Shown: positions 16,789-25,628 of the stretch, one piece after another
How the letters are laid out: every line of letters starts with the position of its first letter
Position numbering within the stretch: the stretch's first letter is position 1
Assembly: GCF_001507435.1 (NCBI RefSeq)
Contig: NZ_LMWH01000004.1
Location: forward strand, 1-64,000
DNA from: Streptomyces sp. NRRL F-5122
Lineage (GTDB): Bacteria; Actinomycetota; Actinomycetes; Streptomycetales; Streptomycetaceae
DNA length: 64,000 bases
Direction: 5' to 3'
Made by a program: the position numbers and the translations under genes
Notes under the pieces: generated by a model
Databases searched by the model: none
What the model was told of the DNA's origin: nothing
The model's input: only the letters and a program-made list of their open reading frames with translations

Positions 16789-17284
16789 CGCCCGCCGCGT
16801 GTGCCCGGTCCGGAGACGGACGATGCCGAGACGCGGCCGAACGCGTCGTGACCGGGGCGGCCGGCTCCGGGGTTTCGTCCTTGTCGCGGGGGCCTTCTGA
16901 AGCCTCGGCACGCGCCACAAGAGGCGGTCTGTGTAGCAGACGCTCGATGCGACGGCATCACGCGTACGGAGCCCGTCGAATGACGGGAGCGTAAGTGCCG
17001 TCAGAGGCGTTGGATCAACGGCTGCGGTACACAACGGCCGGGCGGCCATGGGATCGGAGCACGGCAGGTTATGTCCGCCGGACTCGGCCCAAGTCGACAA
17101 CCAGTAGCCGGCAGGTCAGTGCTATTCAGCCAGATGGTCAAGTCGGTGGTCTGTCGGCCGGGTTGTCACGGATCCAGAGTTGCTGCTCGTCGCACTACAG
17201 CCAGCCCCGGATGGAGACGAGAACGCCCATCTCCCTGCCCTCTCGTCGGACCGATGTCACCGGCAACCCTTGAGCGGCACCCGG
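16789..17284. other. Non-coding stretch of about 500 bp
   Basis: No frame with consistent third-position GC bias, no palindrome and no recognisable gene remnant was found. It separates the TetR gene from the convergent P-loop kinase gene. Some segments look lower in GC than the neighbours, which would fit degraded DNA, but nothing can be named. Confidence 0.4.
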
Positions 17285-17866
17285 TCACCGGATCAGGGCG
17301 ACGACCGCCGCCTCGATGGGTTCGATGTCCGGTTCACGGTCATCCGAGGTGTCGACTTCGACGACGGCATCGGCTCCGCTCGGCGGGTCGAAGATCGACC
17401 GCTTCATTTCGCCCCGCTGGAACTGGGACAAAAGCTGTCGGTCGACTGCCCCGCCTGCGGCCGCCCGGATGCGGAGGCGCTCCGCGACGACCGATTCGCG
17501 GGCTACGACGTGAACGGCGAGCACTCGGGCGTCACATGCGAGTAGCGCATCCAGCAGCGTGTGCGACAACACGGAGGACTCCACGACGAAGCTCACCCCC
17601 GAGGAGGCGAGCAGTCGGGATGCGTCGACCATCACGGTCTCGGCGCGGAGGCTCAACGGACCGCCGGCGATGTGGAAATCCGGGTCGGGCCGAACCCCGC
17701 CGTCCTTGTCGACAGAAGCGGAGGACAACCCAAGGCCGGCCTTGATGTCGTCCCGCGTCAGGAACGGCACACAGAGGCGGCGCGCCGTCGCGCGGGCGAC
17801 GGTGGTCTTTCCGGCTCCCGGCGATCCGCATACGGCGACGACCACCGGCCGTTCCCACCTCGACAT
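17285..17866 (-). CDS. P-loop kinase (AAA/zeta-toxin-like NTPase)
   Basis: 193 residues from ATG 17866, with AGGA seven bases upstream; an ATG at 17902 has no ribosome site. The Walker A motif is GSPGAGKTT at residues about 13-21, followed by LTRDDIKAGL, a substrate-lid pattern of small kinases, and FVVESSVLS and VAERLRIRAAAG, where a Walker B-like strand and lid arginines are expected. The family phosphorylates small molecules or nucleotides, or acts like zeta toxins; the target is unknown. It stands alone between two non-coding stretches, with no antitoxin-like neighbour. Confidence 0.7.
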   Translation of the reverse strand: MSRWERPVVVAVCGSPGAGKTTVARATARRLCVPFLTRDDIKAGLGLSSASVDKDGGVRPDPDFHIAGGPLSLRAETVMVDASRLLASSGVSFVVESSVLSHTLLDALLACDARVLAVHVVARESVVAERLRIRAAAGGAVDRQLLSQFQRGEMKRSIFDPPSGADAVVEVDTSDDREPDIEPIEAAVVALIR

Positions 17867-18223
17867 CCGCCGATCCTGCCCGATCTTGACCGGGCTGTCC
17901 ATGAGCCGATCGCGGTCAGCCGAGCAGCCGTCTGTGGTCACATCACCCTGCAGCTCGCACCGAGGGAGCCCGTCGGACGCGGTCCTGTGGCTGTGTCCTG
18001 TGGCTGTGCCCCGATTGCGCCAGGACGAACGGGGACTGACGAGGAGCGGGGTGCCGGAGGACCAGTTCACCCCCGCGCACCGCTTCCCGGTGCGTCACCG
18101 GTCCGTCGTGCGCCGTGGCACGTGACACGGAGGGCAGAACGCGGGCGCGGGATGCGATCACGCGCTCGGGCGGGTGCCGGACGATCGCAAGTGAAGCGCG
18201 CCCCTCCTGGGATACGGCCATGA
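17867..18223. other. Non-coding stretch of about 360 bp
   Basis: Nothing convincing was seen on either strand: no repeats, no hairpin longer than 6 bp and no codon-biased frame. It must hold the promoter of the kinase gene. Confidence 0.4.
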
Positions 18224-18769
18224 CTACGCCGGTGGGGCGTAGGGGTTCCCGTCGGGCGCCGGGGGGCCACCCCAGTGCACGGTCGGCGGCGGGACCGGTA
18301 CCCAGTCCGGGCCGCGGTGATCCAGCCACCAACGGCCGATCGTGTGGAACTTCTCCTCGAATCTGCGATCCACGCTGGGGAATCCGGTGATCGGCGCCCG
18401 CAGGCGGGTGCGGCGGCCGCCCGCTTCGTAGAGCACGACGGTCCGGCTCCCGAAGAGCGAATCGACCTGGATGGCTTGGACGTTCGACCATGGGATGGTC
18501 CGGCGGCGGAGGTTGTGCACAACGGCCGCCGACGGAGTGAGAGTGATCCCGAAGGGCCGCGAGGTGATCAGAAGCAGGGGCACCAGGACACCCCAGGCGA
18601 TCAGCATCGAGACGAGTACCGGATCGAGCGGTCCTCCGTCCAACCACATCAGGACCGGGGCGCCCATGATGACGAGGACGCCCGGCAGTACGGGCAGCAG
18701 ACGCTGGAGCGGCGTCAGCCGGTAACGGATCCGCTCCGGCGGCACGGCTGCGACCTGCGATTGCCCCAT
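18224..18769 (-). CDS. Membrane protein with bacterial PH-like domain
   Basis: 181 residues from ATG 18769 behind GGGGTGGGG. Two membrane segments (LLPVLPGVLVIMGAPVLMWL and LVSMLIAWGVLVPLLL) precede a cytoplasmic beta domain (FGITLTPSAAVVHNLRRRTI, then PWSNVQAIQVDSLFGSRTVV) typical of PH-like small Streptomyces membrane proteins. The C-terminus is Pro-rich (VPVPPPTVHWGGPPAP). Function unknown. A signalling or scaffolding role is conceivable. It has no operon partner. Confidence 0.7.
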   Translation of the reverse strand: MGQSQVAAVPPERIRYRLTPLQRLLPVLPGVLVIMGAPVLMWLDGGPLDPVLVSMLIAWGVLVPLLLITSRPFGITLTPSAAVVHNLRRRTIPWSNVQAIQVDSLFGSRTVVLYEAGGRRTRLRAPITGFPSVDRRFEEKFHTIGRWWLDHRGPDWVPVPPPTVHWGGPPAPDGNPYAPPA

Positions 18770-19127
18770 CGATCCCCACCCCTGGCATCATGCGCTCGGC
18801 GGTGGCCCCCACCGCCGAGGCAGCATGACGGATCAAGGGCACGCTGTCCATGGAGTCGGGCCGCGGAGAAGAGCGGTCGCCGGATCCACGGCCGCCGCCG
18901 GCCGGTCGGAGCCCTGCCGCGCCGATCGCGGGCCATCAATTCGGGGCCCGCGCTGCGGATCCGATGAGGGGTCGTGGCGGCGATCACCGTCGCGCGGACG
19001 GCGGCGCGATCGGACGGGGAACGTGTGCGCTGCCGAGCAGCGTGTCAACGCCGTGATCCGGCCGGTGCGGCGGACGGCGATGGCCGAACTCGGTGCACCG
19101 GGCTCCGGCCACCGCCGTGGGTGGAGT
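18770..19127. other. Non-coding stretch of about 360 bp
   Basis: It lies between two minus-strand genes and should contain the promoter of the PH-domain gene at its left and the 3' end of the esterase transcript at its right. No strong hairpin, repeat or coding frame was recognised. Confidence 0.4.
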
Positions 19128-20099
19128 TCAGTCCGTGTTCAGGGCCCGCCGCAGGACCGTGACGGCCTGGGTGATGGCGGCCTCGGCGGCGTGCGTCCCC
19201 CGCAGGGCGTTGAGCATGACGAAGTCGTGGATGATGCCCTGGTAGCGGACCGCGGTGACCGGGACACCGGCCTCGCGGAGCTTGTTCGCGTACGCCTCGC
19301 CCTCGTCGCGCAGGACGTCGGCCTCGCCGGTGATCACCAGGGCCGGCGGCAGTCCCCCGAGCTGCTCGACGGTCGCGCGCAGCGGCGAGGCGGTGATCTC
19401 GGCGCGCTGGGCCTCGTCCGTCGTGTACTGGTCCCAGAACCACTGCATGGCGTCGCGGCGCAGGAAGTAGCCCTCGGCGAACTGGTGGTAGGAAGCGGTG
19501 TCGAAGCTCGCGTCGGTCACCGGGTAGAACAGCACCTGCTGGAGCAGCGGGAGGCCGCCGCGCTCCTTCGCCATCAGGGTGAGGGCCGCGGTCATGTTGC
19601 CGCCGACGGAGTCACCGGCCACCGCGATCCGGGTGGCGTCCAGGTCCTTGGTCGCGCCCTGCTCCACGACCCACTTCGCGACGGTCCAGTTCTGCTCGAT
19701 GGCGACCGGGTAGCGTGCCTCGGGCGAGAGGTCGTACTCGGGGAAGACCACGGCGGCCTTCGCGCCGACGGCGAGTTCACGGACCAGGCGGTCGTGGGTG
19801 TGGGCATTGCCGAAGACCCAGCCGGCACCGTGGATGTAGACGATGACCGGCAGCGTGCCCGTGGTGCCGGCCGGCTTGACGATGCGCGCCCGGACGGTGC
19901 CCGTGGGGCCGCCGGACACCGTGATCCACTCCTCGTCGACCACCGGCTTCTCGATCTCGCCGGACTGCACCTCGTCAACGGTCTTGCGGCCTTCGACGGG
20001 CCCAAGGTCGAACAGATAGGGCGGGTTGGCCGTGGCGGCGGCGAAGTCCGCGGCGGCCGGTTCCAGGACGGGAGCGGTCGGCGTGTTCTGCTCGGACAT
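19128..20099 (-). CDS. Alpha/beta hydrolase, acetyl-esterase/HSL type
   Basis: 323 residues from ATG 20099, with GGGAAG upstream. The hormone-sensitive-lipase branch is shown by the oxyanion segment YIHGAGWVFGN (usual HGGGW, here HGAGW), nucleophile GDSVGG near residue 160, acid GEADVLRDEGEAYA and His in GIIHDFVML. These enzymes hydrolyse short-chain esters in the cytoplasm. The AraC gene about 190 bp upstream on the same strand is a likely regulator. The substrate is unknown. Confidence 0.85.
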   Translation of the reverse strand: MSEQNTPTAPVLEPAAADFAAATANPPYLFDLGPVEGRKTVDEVQSGEIEKPVVDEEWITVSGGPTGTVRARIVKPAGTTGTLPVIVYIHGAGWVFGNAHTHDRLVRELAVGAKAAVVFPEYDLSPEARYPVAIEQNWTVAKWVVEQGATKDLDATRIAVAGDSVGGNMTAALTLMAKERGGLPLLQQVLFYPVTDASFDTASYHQFAEGYFLRRDAMQWFWDQYTTDEAQRAEITASPLRATVEQLGGLPPALVITGEADVLRDEGEAYANKLREAGVPVTAVRYQGIIHDFVMLNALRGTHAAEAAITQAVTVLRRALNTD

Positions 20100-20292
20100 G
20101 CGTCTTCCCTGTTCTTCTCGGGTGACGATCCGTGCGATCGGGATCGCCTGAGGCCTCTGGCTGTATGCCGGGCCGCCGACCCCGGACGCCCCGGTGTCAC
20201 CTGTGTGCTGACGACAACGACTCTCGCACCGGCGGCACGAAGATGGATGTCCTGTGTGCGCAGGCATGTGGTCCGGGCGTGCACGATGCAGG

Positions 20293-21252
20293 TCAGGGGT
20301 GCGCGCAGGAGCGTTGACGCCACTGGACGGGTGTGCATCCGAAGGCCTCGCGAAAGCGCCGTGCGAAGTGTGAGGGGCTGGTGAAACCGCAGGCGTGCGC
20401 GATCGCGGCGACGGGCAGGTGGGGTTGTGCCGTCAGGCGTCGCTGCCCGGCATCCAGCCGCAACTGCATGATCGTCTCGGCGAGCGGCACCGGTTGGGAC
20501 TGCCACAACTGGAAGAGCTTCCGTACGGAAATAGCATGCTCTGTGGCGATCCGGGCGGCGCCGAGCCCGGGGTCGCACGCGTGCAGGCGCACGTACAGGC
20601 GGATCCTGTCCAGCAAGTGGTCCTGCATGGTCTCCCGGACCTGGCGCCCCTGTTCGGTGACGGCCGTCGTCAGCAACCCGCGGACGAGGTGCGCGGTGGC
20701 CTCGGCGAGGGCGGCGAGGGCGGCCCGGTCGGTGATGTCCGAGGCGCGGGAGGACAGGGACACCAGATGGTCGCGCATGATCCCGTACAGAGGGCTGCCG
20801 GCCAGCCGGTTGTCCGCACGGCGAACGGTTTCCACGGACACCCCGAGCCGTGCCCGGTCGATCTGGAGAAGGCGGGCCCCGCCGTATCGGGACCGATGCG
20901 TGCGGTACTGCCCGTTCGTGTCGATCAGGAACAGCTCGTTGCTGTGCAACGGCCGTACCGCGGCGGGGTGCTCGTACCAGCCGGAGCCGCCTTCGTGCAG
21001 ACCCAGCAGGACGTAGTCGCGCCCCTCGGAGTGCAACTGCCGGCCCTCGCGCTTGTGCACGACGCCCGATGTCTCGTCCCGGAGCAGAGTGACGTCCGCA
21101 TCCAGAACGACGGCGCTGATGCGTGCGCGAATCTGCTCGGCGGGTGTCAGGAACCGCACGGTGTGCGGAGCCGTCGCCGCGGAACAAGCCGCCTTGTATG
21201 CGACCGCGCGCTCGTTCGGAGCGAACGTCTCCGCGTCGAACAGCACATCCAT
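20293..21252 (-). CDS. AraC-family regulator with AraC-binding-like (AraC/Oct) N-domain
   Basis: 319 residues from ATG 21252, chosen because GGGAGGG precedes it; an ATG at 21285 is not supported. The N-terminal ~200 residues (HSEGRDYVLLGLHEGGSGWYE) are the effector domain of the FeaR/AraC-binding-like-2 type. The C-terminal HTH pair is clear: ARIATEHAISVRKLFQLWQS, and VAAIAHACGFTSPSHFARRF followed by FGCTPVQWR. It is transcribed in the same direction as the downstream esterase gene, which it may activate. Confidence 0.85.
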   Translation of the reverse strand: MDVLFDAETFAPNERAVAYKAACSAATAPHTVRFLTPAEQIRARISAVVLDADVTLLRDETSGVVHKREGRQLHSEGRDYVLLGLHEGGSGWYEHPAAVRPLHSNELFLIDTNGQYRTHRSRYGGARLLQIDRARLGVSVETVRRADNRLAGSPLYGIMRDHLVSLSSRASDITDRAALAALAEATAHLVRGLLTTAVTEQGRQVRETMQDHLLDRIRLYVRLHACDPGLGAARIATEHAISVRKLFQLWQSQPVPLAETIMQLRLDAGQRRLTAQPHLPVAAIAHACGFTSPSHFARRFREAFGCTPVQWRQRSCAHP

Positions 21253-21297
21253 CCCGCCGCCCTCCCTGGCCCGGTACGTCGTCATATGCCCCCGGAG

Positions 21298-21483
21298 TCA
21301 AGGTAAGCGTTTGCGTCCCGAGTGCCGTCGGATGGTGTCCGGAATGCCCGGACGGGGCCCCGCATCTTCGCCCGCAGCAGTGACCTCCCCCCCCAGAACG
21401 GCCGCGAGCAGGCCGAGAGCGACCACACCCCCGATGACCGCGACCACCAGGCCCACGGCCATCAGGAACACCAGAGAGATCAC
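21298..21483 (-). CDS. Small single-span membrane protein
   Basis: 61 residues from GTG 21483, five bases after GAGGAGG. Residues 1-32 are one hydrophobic helix (ISLVFLMAVGLVVAVIGG), then a short polar tail ending HSGRKRLP. Ends 45 bp before the AraC start on the same strand, so the two may share a transcript. No family is recognised; tail-anchored small proteins of this sort are common in Streptomyces. Confidence 0.55.
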   Translation of the reverse strand: MISLVFLMAVGLVVAVIGGVVALGLLAAVLGGEVTAAGEDAGPRPGIPDTIRRHSGRKRLP

Positions 21484-21654
21484 GGAAGCCTCCTCGCGGC
21501 GAACCCGGCCCATCAGCCGCAATGGACGCGAGCCGTCCGGGGCCGGTTGCGCTGTGAGCGGCGGAGCGCCAGACGGTGCGTCATCGCGGCGGACGGCGTT
21601 CGTCCGCCATGGCGGCCGGTGGGAGCGGGAAGGGCCTCTGGCAGACAGCGGCCC

Positions 21655-22197
21655 ATGGGACTGTTCAAGCGGGCAAACAGGCCGGGGGGTGTCGGCCGGG
21701 ACCTGGCTCAGGCCGAACTGGGCACACTGCTTCTGCAGGGCGAGGACATGATCGACCAACTGGCCGGGGCGCACAGGTCCTGGGGGCTCGGCTCGGCAGA
21801 CCGCTGGGGACTCGACCAGACGACCGGCGTCATCACCTGGACGTTCCCGGACAGGACCGCGACGGCTCCGGCACAGATCCTCGGCAGCTTCAGCCCTTCC
21901 GCCGGGTCGTGGCTGTGGGCATGGGCCAACAAGAGCATCCTGCCCCACATGAGCAAGGACGCCCGTGGTGTCCGTGACTGGGCCGAGGCCCACGGCCACG
22001 CCGCTCTCACACAACCGGAGGTCGAGGCCGACGAGAAGGCGGCCGCGACCCTGGTGGCTCTGGCGGTCAGGATCTCGAAGGCGAAGGGCTTCTATCGAGG
22101 GCCGGGCGCCAACTCGATGGCGATCATCACCTTCGGGCCGGTCACCCTGACCGAGGAGGACGGAACCACCTCCACCTTCGAGGTCGACCTCGACTGA
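21655..22197 (+). CDS. DUF6882-like conserved protein
   Basis: 180 residues from ATG 21655. The body RWGLDQTTGVITWTFPDRTA, then ILGSFSPSAGSWLWAWANKS, and DWAEAHGHAALTQPEVEADE resembles DUF6882 proteins, soluble single-domain proteins of unknown role found across actinobacteria and other bacteria. No signal peptide or membrane segment. The ribosome site is weak (AGCGG), so the exact start is open. It stands alone, followed by a terminator-bearing gap. Confidence 0.65.
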   Translation: MGLFKRANRPGGVGRDLAQAELGTLLLQGEDMIDQLAGAHRSWGLGSADRWGLDQTTGVITWTFPDRTATAPAQILGSFSPSAGSWLWAWANKSILPHMSKDARGVRDWAEAHGHAALTQPEVEADEKAAATLVALAVRISKAKGFYRGPGANSMAIITFGPVTLTEEDGTTSTFEVDLD

Positions 22198-22706
22198 CGG
22201 CCGTCACCGGTAGGCGCGCGGTCCGGGCCTTGTTGGTCAAGTCCATGTGACCGGCGTCGAGTTCTTCGGCACTTCCACCGTGAACCGGTTTCGTCGACGT
22301 GGCCCGGTCCCGGAAGCCTCCGTGTACAGGTGCGCGGCGGCGGCGAAGTGAGTGGCTGACGGGCGGTCGTGCGGATGCGCACGCTCGACGCGGAACGCGT
22401 GGCGCCCCGTTGGTGACGTTGGGGCCCGCGTGCCGATGCCGGGGTGGCCGCGGCTACGTCCCCGTCCCGTGGCTGCGCTGCCGGCGGGGACCCTCTCTCC
22501 GTCGAACGGCGGCCTTGCCAGGGCCGATCGACCGCTGGCGCCCGGTCCATGAGGCCGCCCGGGTGTCGTACGGGACCGGCATGGGTGCGGGTCCGCCGGG
22601 TGCGACGGGCCACCCTCGTGTCGGGTCGCCAGCACGGCGGCGTCGGTCGGTTCGCTCCATGCGAGGACCCCGGCCGCGCGCGGCCGGGGTCTCGGTGTCG
22701 GCGCGG
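22198..22706. other. Non-coding stretch of about 510 bp, ending in a terminator
   Basis: The only structure seen is the perfect palindrome at 22666-22691. The rest shows no codon-biased frame or recognisable remnant. It separates two convergent genes. Confidence 0.4.
22666..22691. terminator. 13-bp perfect palindrome, terminator for the convergent genes
   Basis: GACCCCGGCCGCG is followed directly by its reverse complement CGCGGCCGGGGTC. It lies 15 bp after the stop of the minus-strand gene ending at 22707 and can act in both directions. Confidence 0.75.
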
Positions 22707-23048
22707 TCAGGTCTCCCGTGACGGTTCAGCGTGCGCGTGCTTCAGCCGCATCCGCGCCTCCACCGTCTCCTCGGCGGTCACGTCCGCCCAGAAGCGGTGG
22801 CAGGAGACGAAGACCGCGAGTTCCCGCTCGCGCTGCCGGAGCTTCTCCACCTCGGCCTGCTCGTCCTCGGTCCAGCCCGGGGAAGCGGGGCGCTCCACCT
22901 TGCGCCAGCCGGTGTCGTCGCTGAATCCGTCCAGTGGCTCCACCGACCAGGGAAGTCGCTTGAGGAGGGCCAGGAGCTCCGCCCGGACCTGATGCAGCTC
23001 CTCCTGACCGGCGAGGAGGTCACTCGGAAAGTCATAGGTCGCAGCCAC
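22707..23048 (-). CDS. Conserved hypothetical protein, 113 residues
   Basis: Starts at GTG 23048 without an obvious ribosome site. The sequence is soluble and helical, with LLAGQEELHQVRAELLALLK near residues 11-30, then PGWTEDEQAEVEKLRQRERE and FVSCHRFWADV. It has no membrane segment or known catalytic motif, and the charged helices suggest protein binding. It is followed closely by a strong terminator and is probably monocistronic. Family not recognised. Confidence 0.6.
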   Translation of the reverse strand: MAATYDFPSDLLAGQEELHQVRAELLALLKRLPWSVEPLDGFSDDTGWRKVERPASPGWTEDEQAEVEKLRQRERELAVFVSCHRFWADVTAEETVEARMRLKHAHAEPSRET

Positions 23049-23263
23049 GCCGCAATGCTACGCCTGTTCGATTTTGGGATGCGAGTCGCTTCCTGCGGTT
23101 CACTCGAACGGTTGAGCCAGCGCGCTGACCTGCGATTACCCCCTCTTTGAGCGCCCCTCAGGCGCCTCGCGCCCCCTGTTCGGGTTCTCGTCCGGTACTC
23201 CTCAGGTCAGGCTGTTCAGGCGGAACTGGACAGTTCTGGCTGAGGGAATTAGCGTGAGGGCCC

Positions 23264-23713
23264 ATGGAGCAGAACATCGAGGGCGTCTCCGCGTCCGCCG
23301 CTCGTGCGGCGCGTGACCTGCGGGTCGTGTTCAGCCGACTGCGCCGGCGCATGCGGGAGGTCGCAGGGGAGGAGGGCCTCACGCCCTCCCAGGTGTCCGC
23401 GCTCACCCTGATCAGCAAGGGCGGTGCCGCCACGGCCAGTGCCCTGGCGTCCGCCGAGGGCGTCCGTCCCCAGTCGATGGCCGCCACCCTCGCCGTCCTC
23501 GAACAGCTCGGCCTGATCCGCCGCAGCGCCGACCCCGACGACGGCCGCCGTCAGCTCGTCACCCTCAGCGATGCGGGCCGTGAGCGCGTCGAGGGCGACC
23601 GGCAGGCCCGTCAGGAATGGCTCGCCCGCACTCTTCAGGACCGTTACACGGAGGAGGAGCGCCAGACGGTCCTCGAGGCGCTCGCCTTGATGGAACGGCT
23701 CACCCGGCCGTGA
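23264..23713 (+). CDS. MarR-family regulator
   Basis: 149 residues. Winged-helix MarR core: LRVVFSRLRRRMREVAGEEG, LTPSQVSALTLISKGGAATA, recognition region AEGVRPQSMAATLAVLEQLG and wing RRSADPDDGRRQLVTLSDAG. Such proteins repress nearby genes and respond to phenolics or oxidants. The next gene on the same strand (isochorismatase-like hydrolase) is about 310 bp away and is a plausible target, though no palindromic operator was noticed. Confidence 0.85.
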   Translation: MEQNIEGVSASAARAARDLRVVFSRLRRRMREVAGEEGLTPSQVSALTLISKGGAATASALASAEGVRPQSMAATLAVLEQLGLIRRSADPDDGRRQLVTLSDAGRERVEGDRQARQEWLARTLQDRYTEEERQTVLEALALMERLTRP

Positions 23714-24024
23714 TACCGAAGCTCGTCCCCGTGGCCGCCGACTCCCGGCGTGCGGCCCGGGCAGGTCGCTGCGCCCGTCGCCCGGCCGCCCCGATGTTCG
23801 TGGATTCCGTACGGAACCCGATGTCCGCCGCCGAGTCGCCGCGGACCCTCATGTACCTCGGAGCCCCGGGCGCCGCCGCGGCGCTCCCCGTCCGGGGCGC
23901 CGAAACGGCAGGGCAGCCCGAACCGGCCCCGTCGACGGCGGCGAGACCCGTACCGCCTGTACGGCTCGCTCCGCCGGATCGTTCCCCCTCCTCTTCCACC
24001 CCCGGCTTCCGAAAGGCCTGAGCC
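23714..24024. other. Stretch of about 310 bp with a weak open frame
   Basis: A plus frame from ATG 23794 runs 75 codons to TGA 24019-24021, three bases before the next gene. Its first half has GC-rich third positions, but it has no ribosome site and no recognisable similarity (FVDSVRNPMSAAESP, then Ala/Pro-rich). It may be a short hypothetical gene or just leader sequence of the hydrolase. Confidence 0.3.
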
Positions 24025-24612
24025 ATGGCTCTCACCACCCTCGACCCGCGTACCGCCCTGGTCGTGATCGACCTCCAGAACGGCATCGCGGCCATGCCCG
24101 TCCAGCCCCACAGCGGCCCCGAGGTGGTGGCCCGCACCGCCGAACTCGCCGACGCCTTCCGGGCTCGGGACCTTCCGGTCGTCCTCGTCCGGGTCTCCTT
24201 CGCCGCCGACGGCTCCGACGCCGTCCCCGGCCGCACCGAGCAGCAGCGCGGCGCGCGTTCCTTCCCCGAGGGCTGGGACCTGGTCGTCGACGAACTGTCC
24301 GGTCACCCGGGCGACATCCAGGTCACCAAGCGCAACTGGGGTGCCTTCCACGGCACCGGTCTCGACGTCCAGCTGCGCCGCCGCGGTGTCACCCAGATCG
24401 TGCTGACCGGCATCGCCACCAGCATCGGCGTCGAGTCCACCGCACGGGCCGCGTACGAGCACGGCTACCACGTCACGCTCGCCACCGACGCGATGGCCGA
24501 CGCCGACCCCGAGGCCCACCGCGGCAGCGTCGAGCGGATCTTCCCGCGTCTCGGCGAGACGGGCACGACGGCCGAGATCCTGGAGCTGCTGGCCAAGACC
24601 CACGCGGTCTGA
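24025..24612 (+). CDS. Isochorismatase-family hydrolase
   Basis: 195 residues. The cysteine-hydrolase/isochorismatase fold is clear: strand with catalytic Asp TALVVIDLQNGI, Lys in VTKRNWGAFHGTGLD, and TGIATSIGVESTARAAYEHG. At the place where nicotinamidases and N-carbamoyl hydrolases have the nucleophilic Cys (xxTxxCV), this protein has Gly (TSIGV). True isochorismatases such as EntB also have Gly there, so a vinyl-ether or other non-Cys mechanism is more likely than amide hydrolysis. It ends 10 bp before a strong terminator. Confidence 0.85.
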   Translation: MALTTLDPRTALVVIDLQNGIAAMPVQPHSGPEVVARTAELADAFRARDLPVVLVRVSFAADGSDAVPGRTEQQRGARSFPEGWDLVVDELSGHPGDIQVTKRNWGAFHGTGLDVQLRRRGVTQIVLTGIATSIGVESTARAAYEHGYHVTLATDAMADADPEAHRGSVERIFPRLGETGTTAEILELLAKTHAV

Positions 24613-24622
24613 CCTGGCGGCA

Positions 24623-24652
24623 GCCGCCCGGCGGTTGAGTCCGCCGGGCGGC
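24623..24652 (+). terminator. 12-bp perfect stem-loop between the hydrolase and the LysR gene
   Basis: GCCGCCCGGCGG (24623-24634) and CCGCCGGGCGGC (24641-24652) enclose a 6-base loop. It follows the hydrolase stop by 10 bp and ends seven bases before the LysR start, so the GGCGG that would serve as the LysR ribosome site is inside the 3' arm. Confidence 0.8.
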
Positions 24653-24659
24653 TACCTTG

Positions 24660-25559
24660 ATGCCCGTGACCCTCGATGATCTGCGTGTCTTCGTCGCCGT
24701 CTGCCGGGCCGGAAGCCTCAGCGCCGCGGCCCGGGAGCTGGGGTGCACCCAGTCCGCCGTCAGTCAGCACGTACGGCGGCTGGAGCGCGAGGTGGGGGTC
24801 GGCCTCGTGGAGCGGCAGTCGCGCGGAGTCGTGCCGACGCGCGCCGGACGTGTGCTCCGGCAGGCGGCCGAGGAGGGGATGTCCGGCCTCGATCTCGCGC
24901 TGCGCAGACTGGCGGAGATCGCCGGGGGCGACGGCGGCGTCGTACGGATAGCCACCGGCAGTGTCACCGTGCGGCACTTCATGGCGGCCGCCGTGGCCGA
25001 GTTCCGCGGGCTGCACCCCCGGGTCAGCCTGGAGTTCCGGACCGAGAGTTCGAGCCGCGGCTGCTTCGACGCGCTCCGCGAGCCCGGTCTCGACCTCGCC
25101 TGGGTGACCCTCGGATCGCCCGTGCGCGGCGTCGAGCAGCGGCCCGTGGTCCGGCTTCCCTGGGTGCTCGCGGTGCCGGTGGACGACGAACTCGCCGGTC
25201 GGGAGCGGGTGGAGGCGGTCGATCTGGCCGGGCTGCGGCTGATCGGGCTGCCCGAGGGGTCCACCTCCCGCGCACAGCTCGAGGCCTCCTGCGCCGAGTT
25301 GGGGATACCGGCGGCCTCCTCCGACACGAGCGTCGCCGACTGGGACACCGCCATCCTGCTCGCCGAACTCGGCGTCGGCCACGCGGTCGTGCCCGATCTG
25401 CCCGGCTGGCGCGCCGACGAGCGGCCGGGACTCAGGTTCGTCCCGGTGCCCGAACTGCCGCCCCTCACCGTCGGCTGGGCGGTCCGCCGGTGGGACACCC
25501 TGTCCCCGTCGGCCCATGCCTTCGCCGACACCGTCACCCGGCACAACACCGCGCTCTGA
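24660..25559 (+). CDS. LysR-family regulator
   Basis: 299 residues from ATG 24660. The N-terminal HTH is DLRVFVAVCRAGSLSAAARE, then CTQSAVSQHVRRLEREVGV. The remainder is the usual two-lobed effector domain (RIATGSVTVRHFMAAAVAEF, VGHAVVPDLPGWR). The gene's ribosome site falls within the upstream hairpin, so transcripts from the hydrolase promoter that read through would translate it poorly; a promoter inside the hydrolase end is implied. Its targets are unknown. The convergent neighbour is a ketopantoate reductase. Confidence 0.85.
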   Translation: MPVTLDDLRVFVAVCRAGSLSAAARELGCTQSAVSQHVRRLEREVGVGLVERQSRGVVPTRAGRVLRQAAEEGMSGLDLALRRLAEIAGGDGGVVRIATGSVTVRHFMAAAVAEFRGLHPRVSLEFRTESSSRGCFDALREPGLDLAWVTLGSPVRGVEQRPVVRLPWVLAVPVDDELAGRERVEAVDLAGLRLIGLPEGSTSRAQLEASCAELGIPAASSDTSVADWDTAILLAELGVGHAVVPDLPGWRADERPGLRFVPVPELPPLTVGWAVRRWDTLSPSAHAFADTVTRHNTAL

Positions 25560-25628
25560 CGGCACTTGGGACTGCGGGACGCCGACCCAGGCTCCCGGAC
25601 GGGGACTTCGGTCGTGCCGCCCCGGCCC

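Noticed and set aside
15784..17100. Long minus-strand frame opposite the TetR gene at 16213-16788
   Set aside because: It runs antisense to a gene with a certain HTH and across two operators; at most its last 103 codons may be real.
17285..17866. Zeta-toxin of a toxin-antitoxin pair
   Set aside because: The fold fits, but there is no small antitoxin gene next to it.
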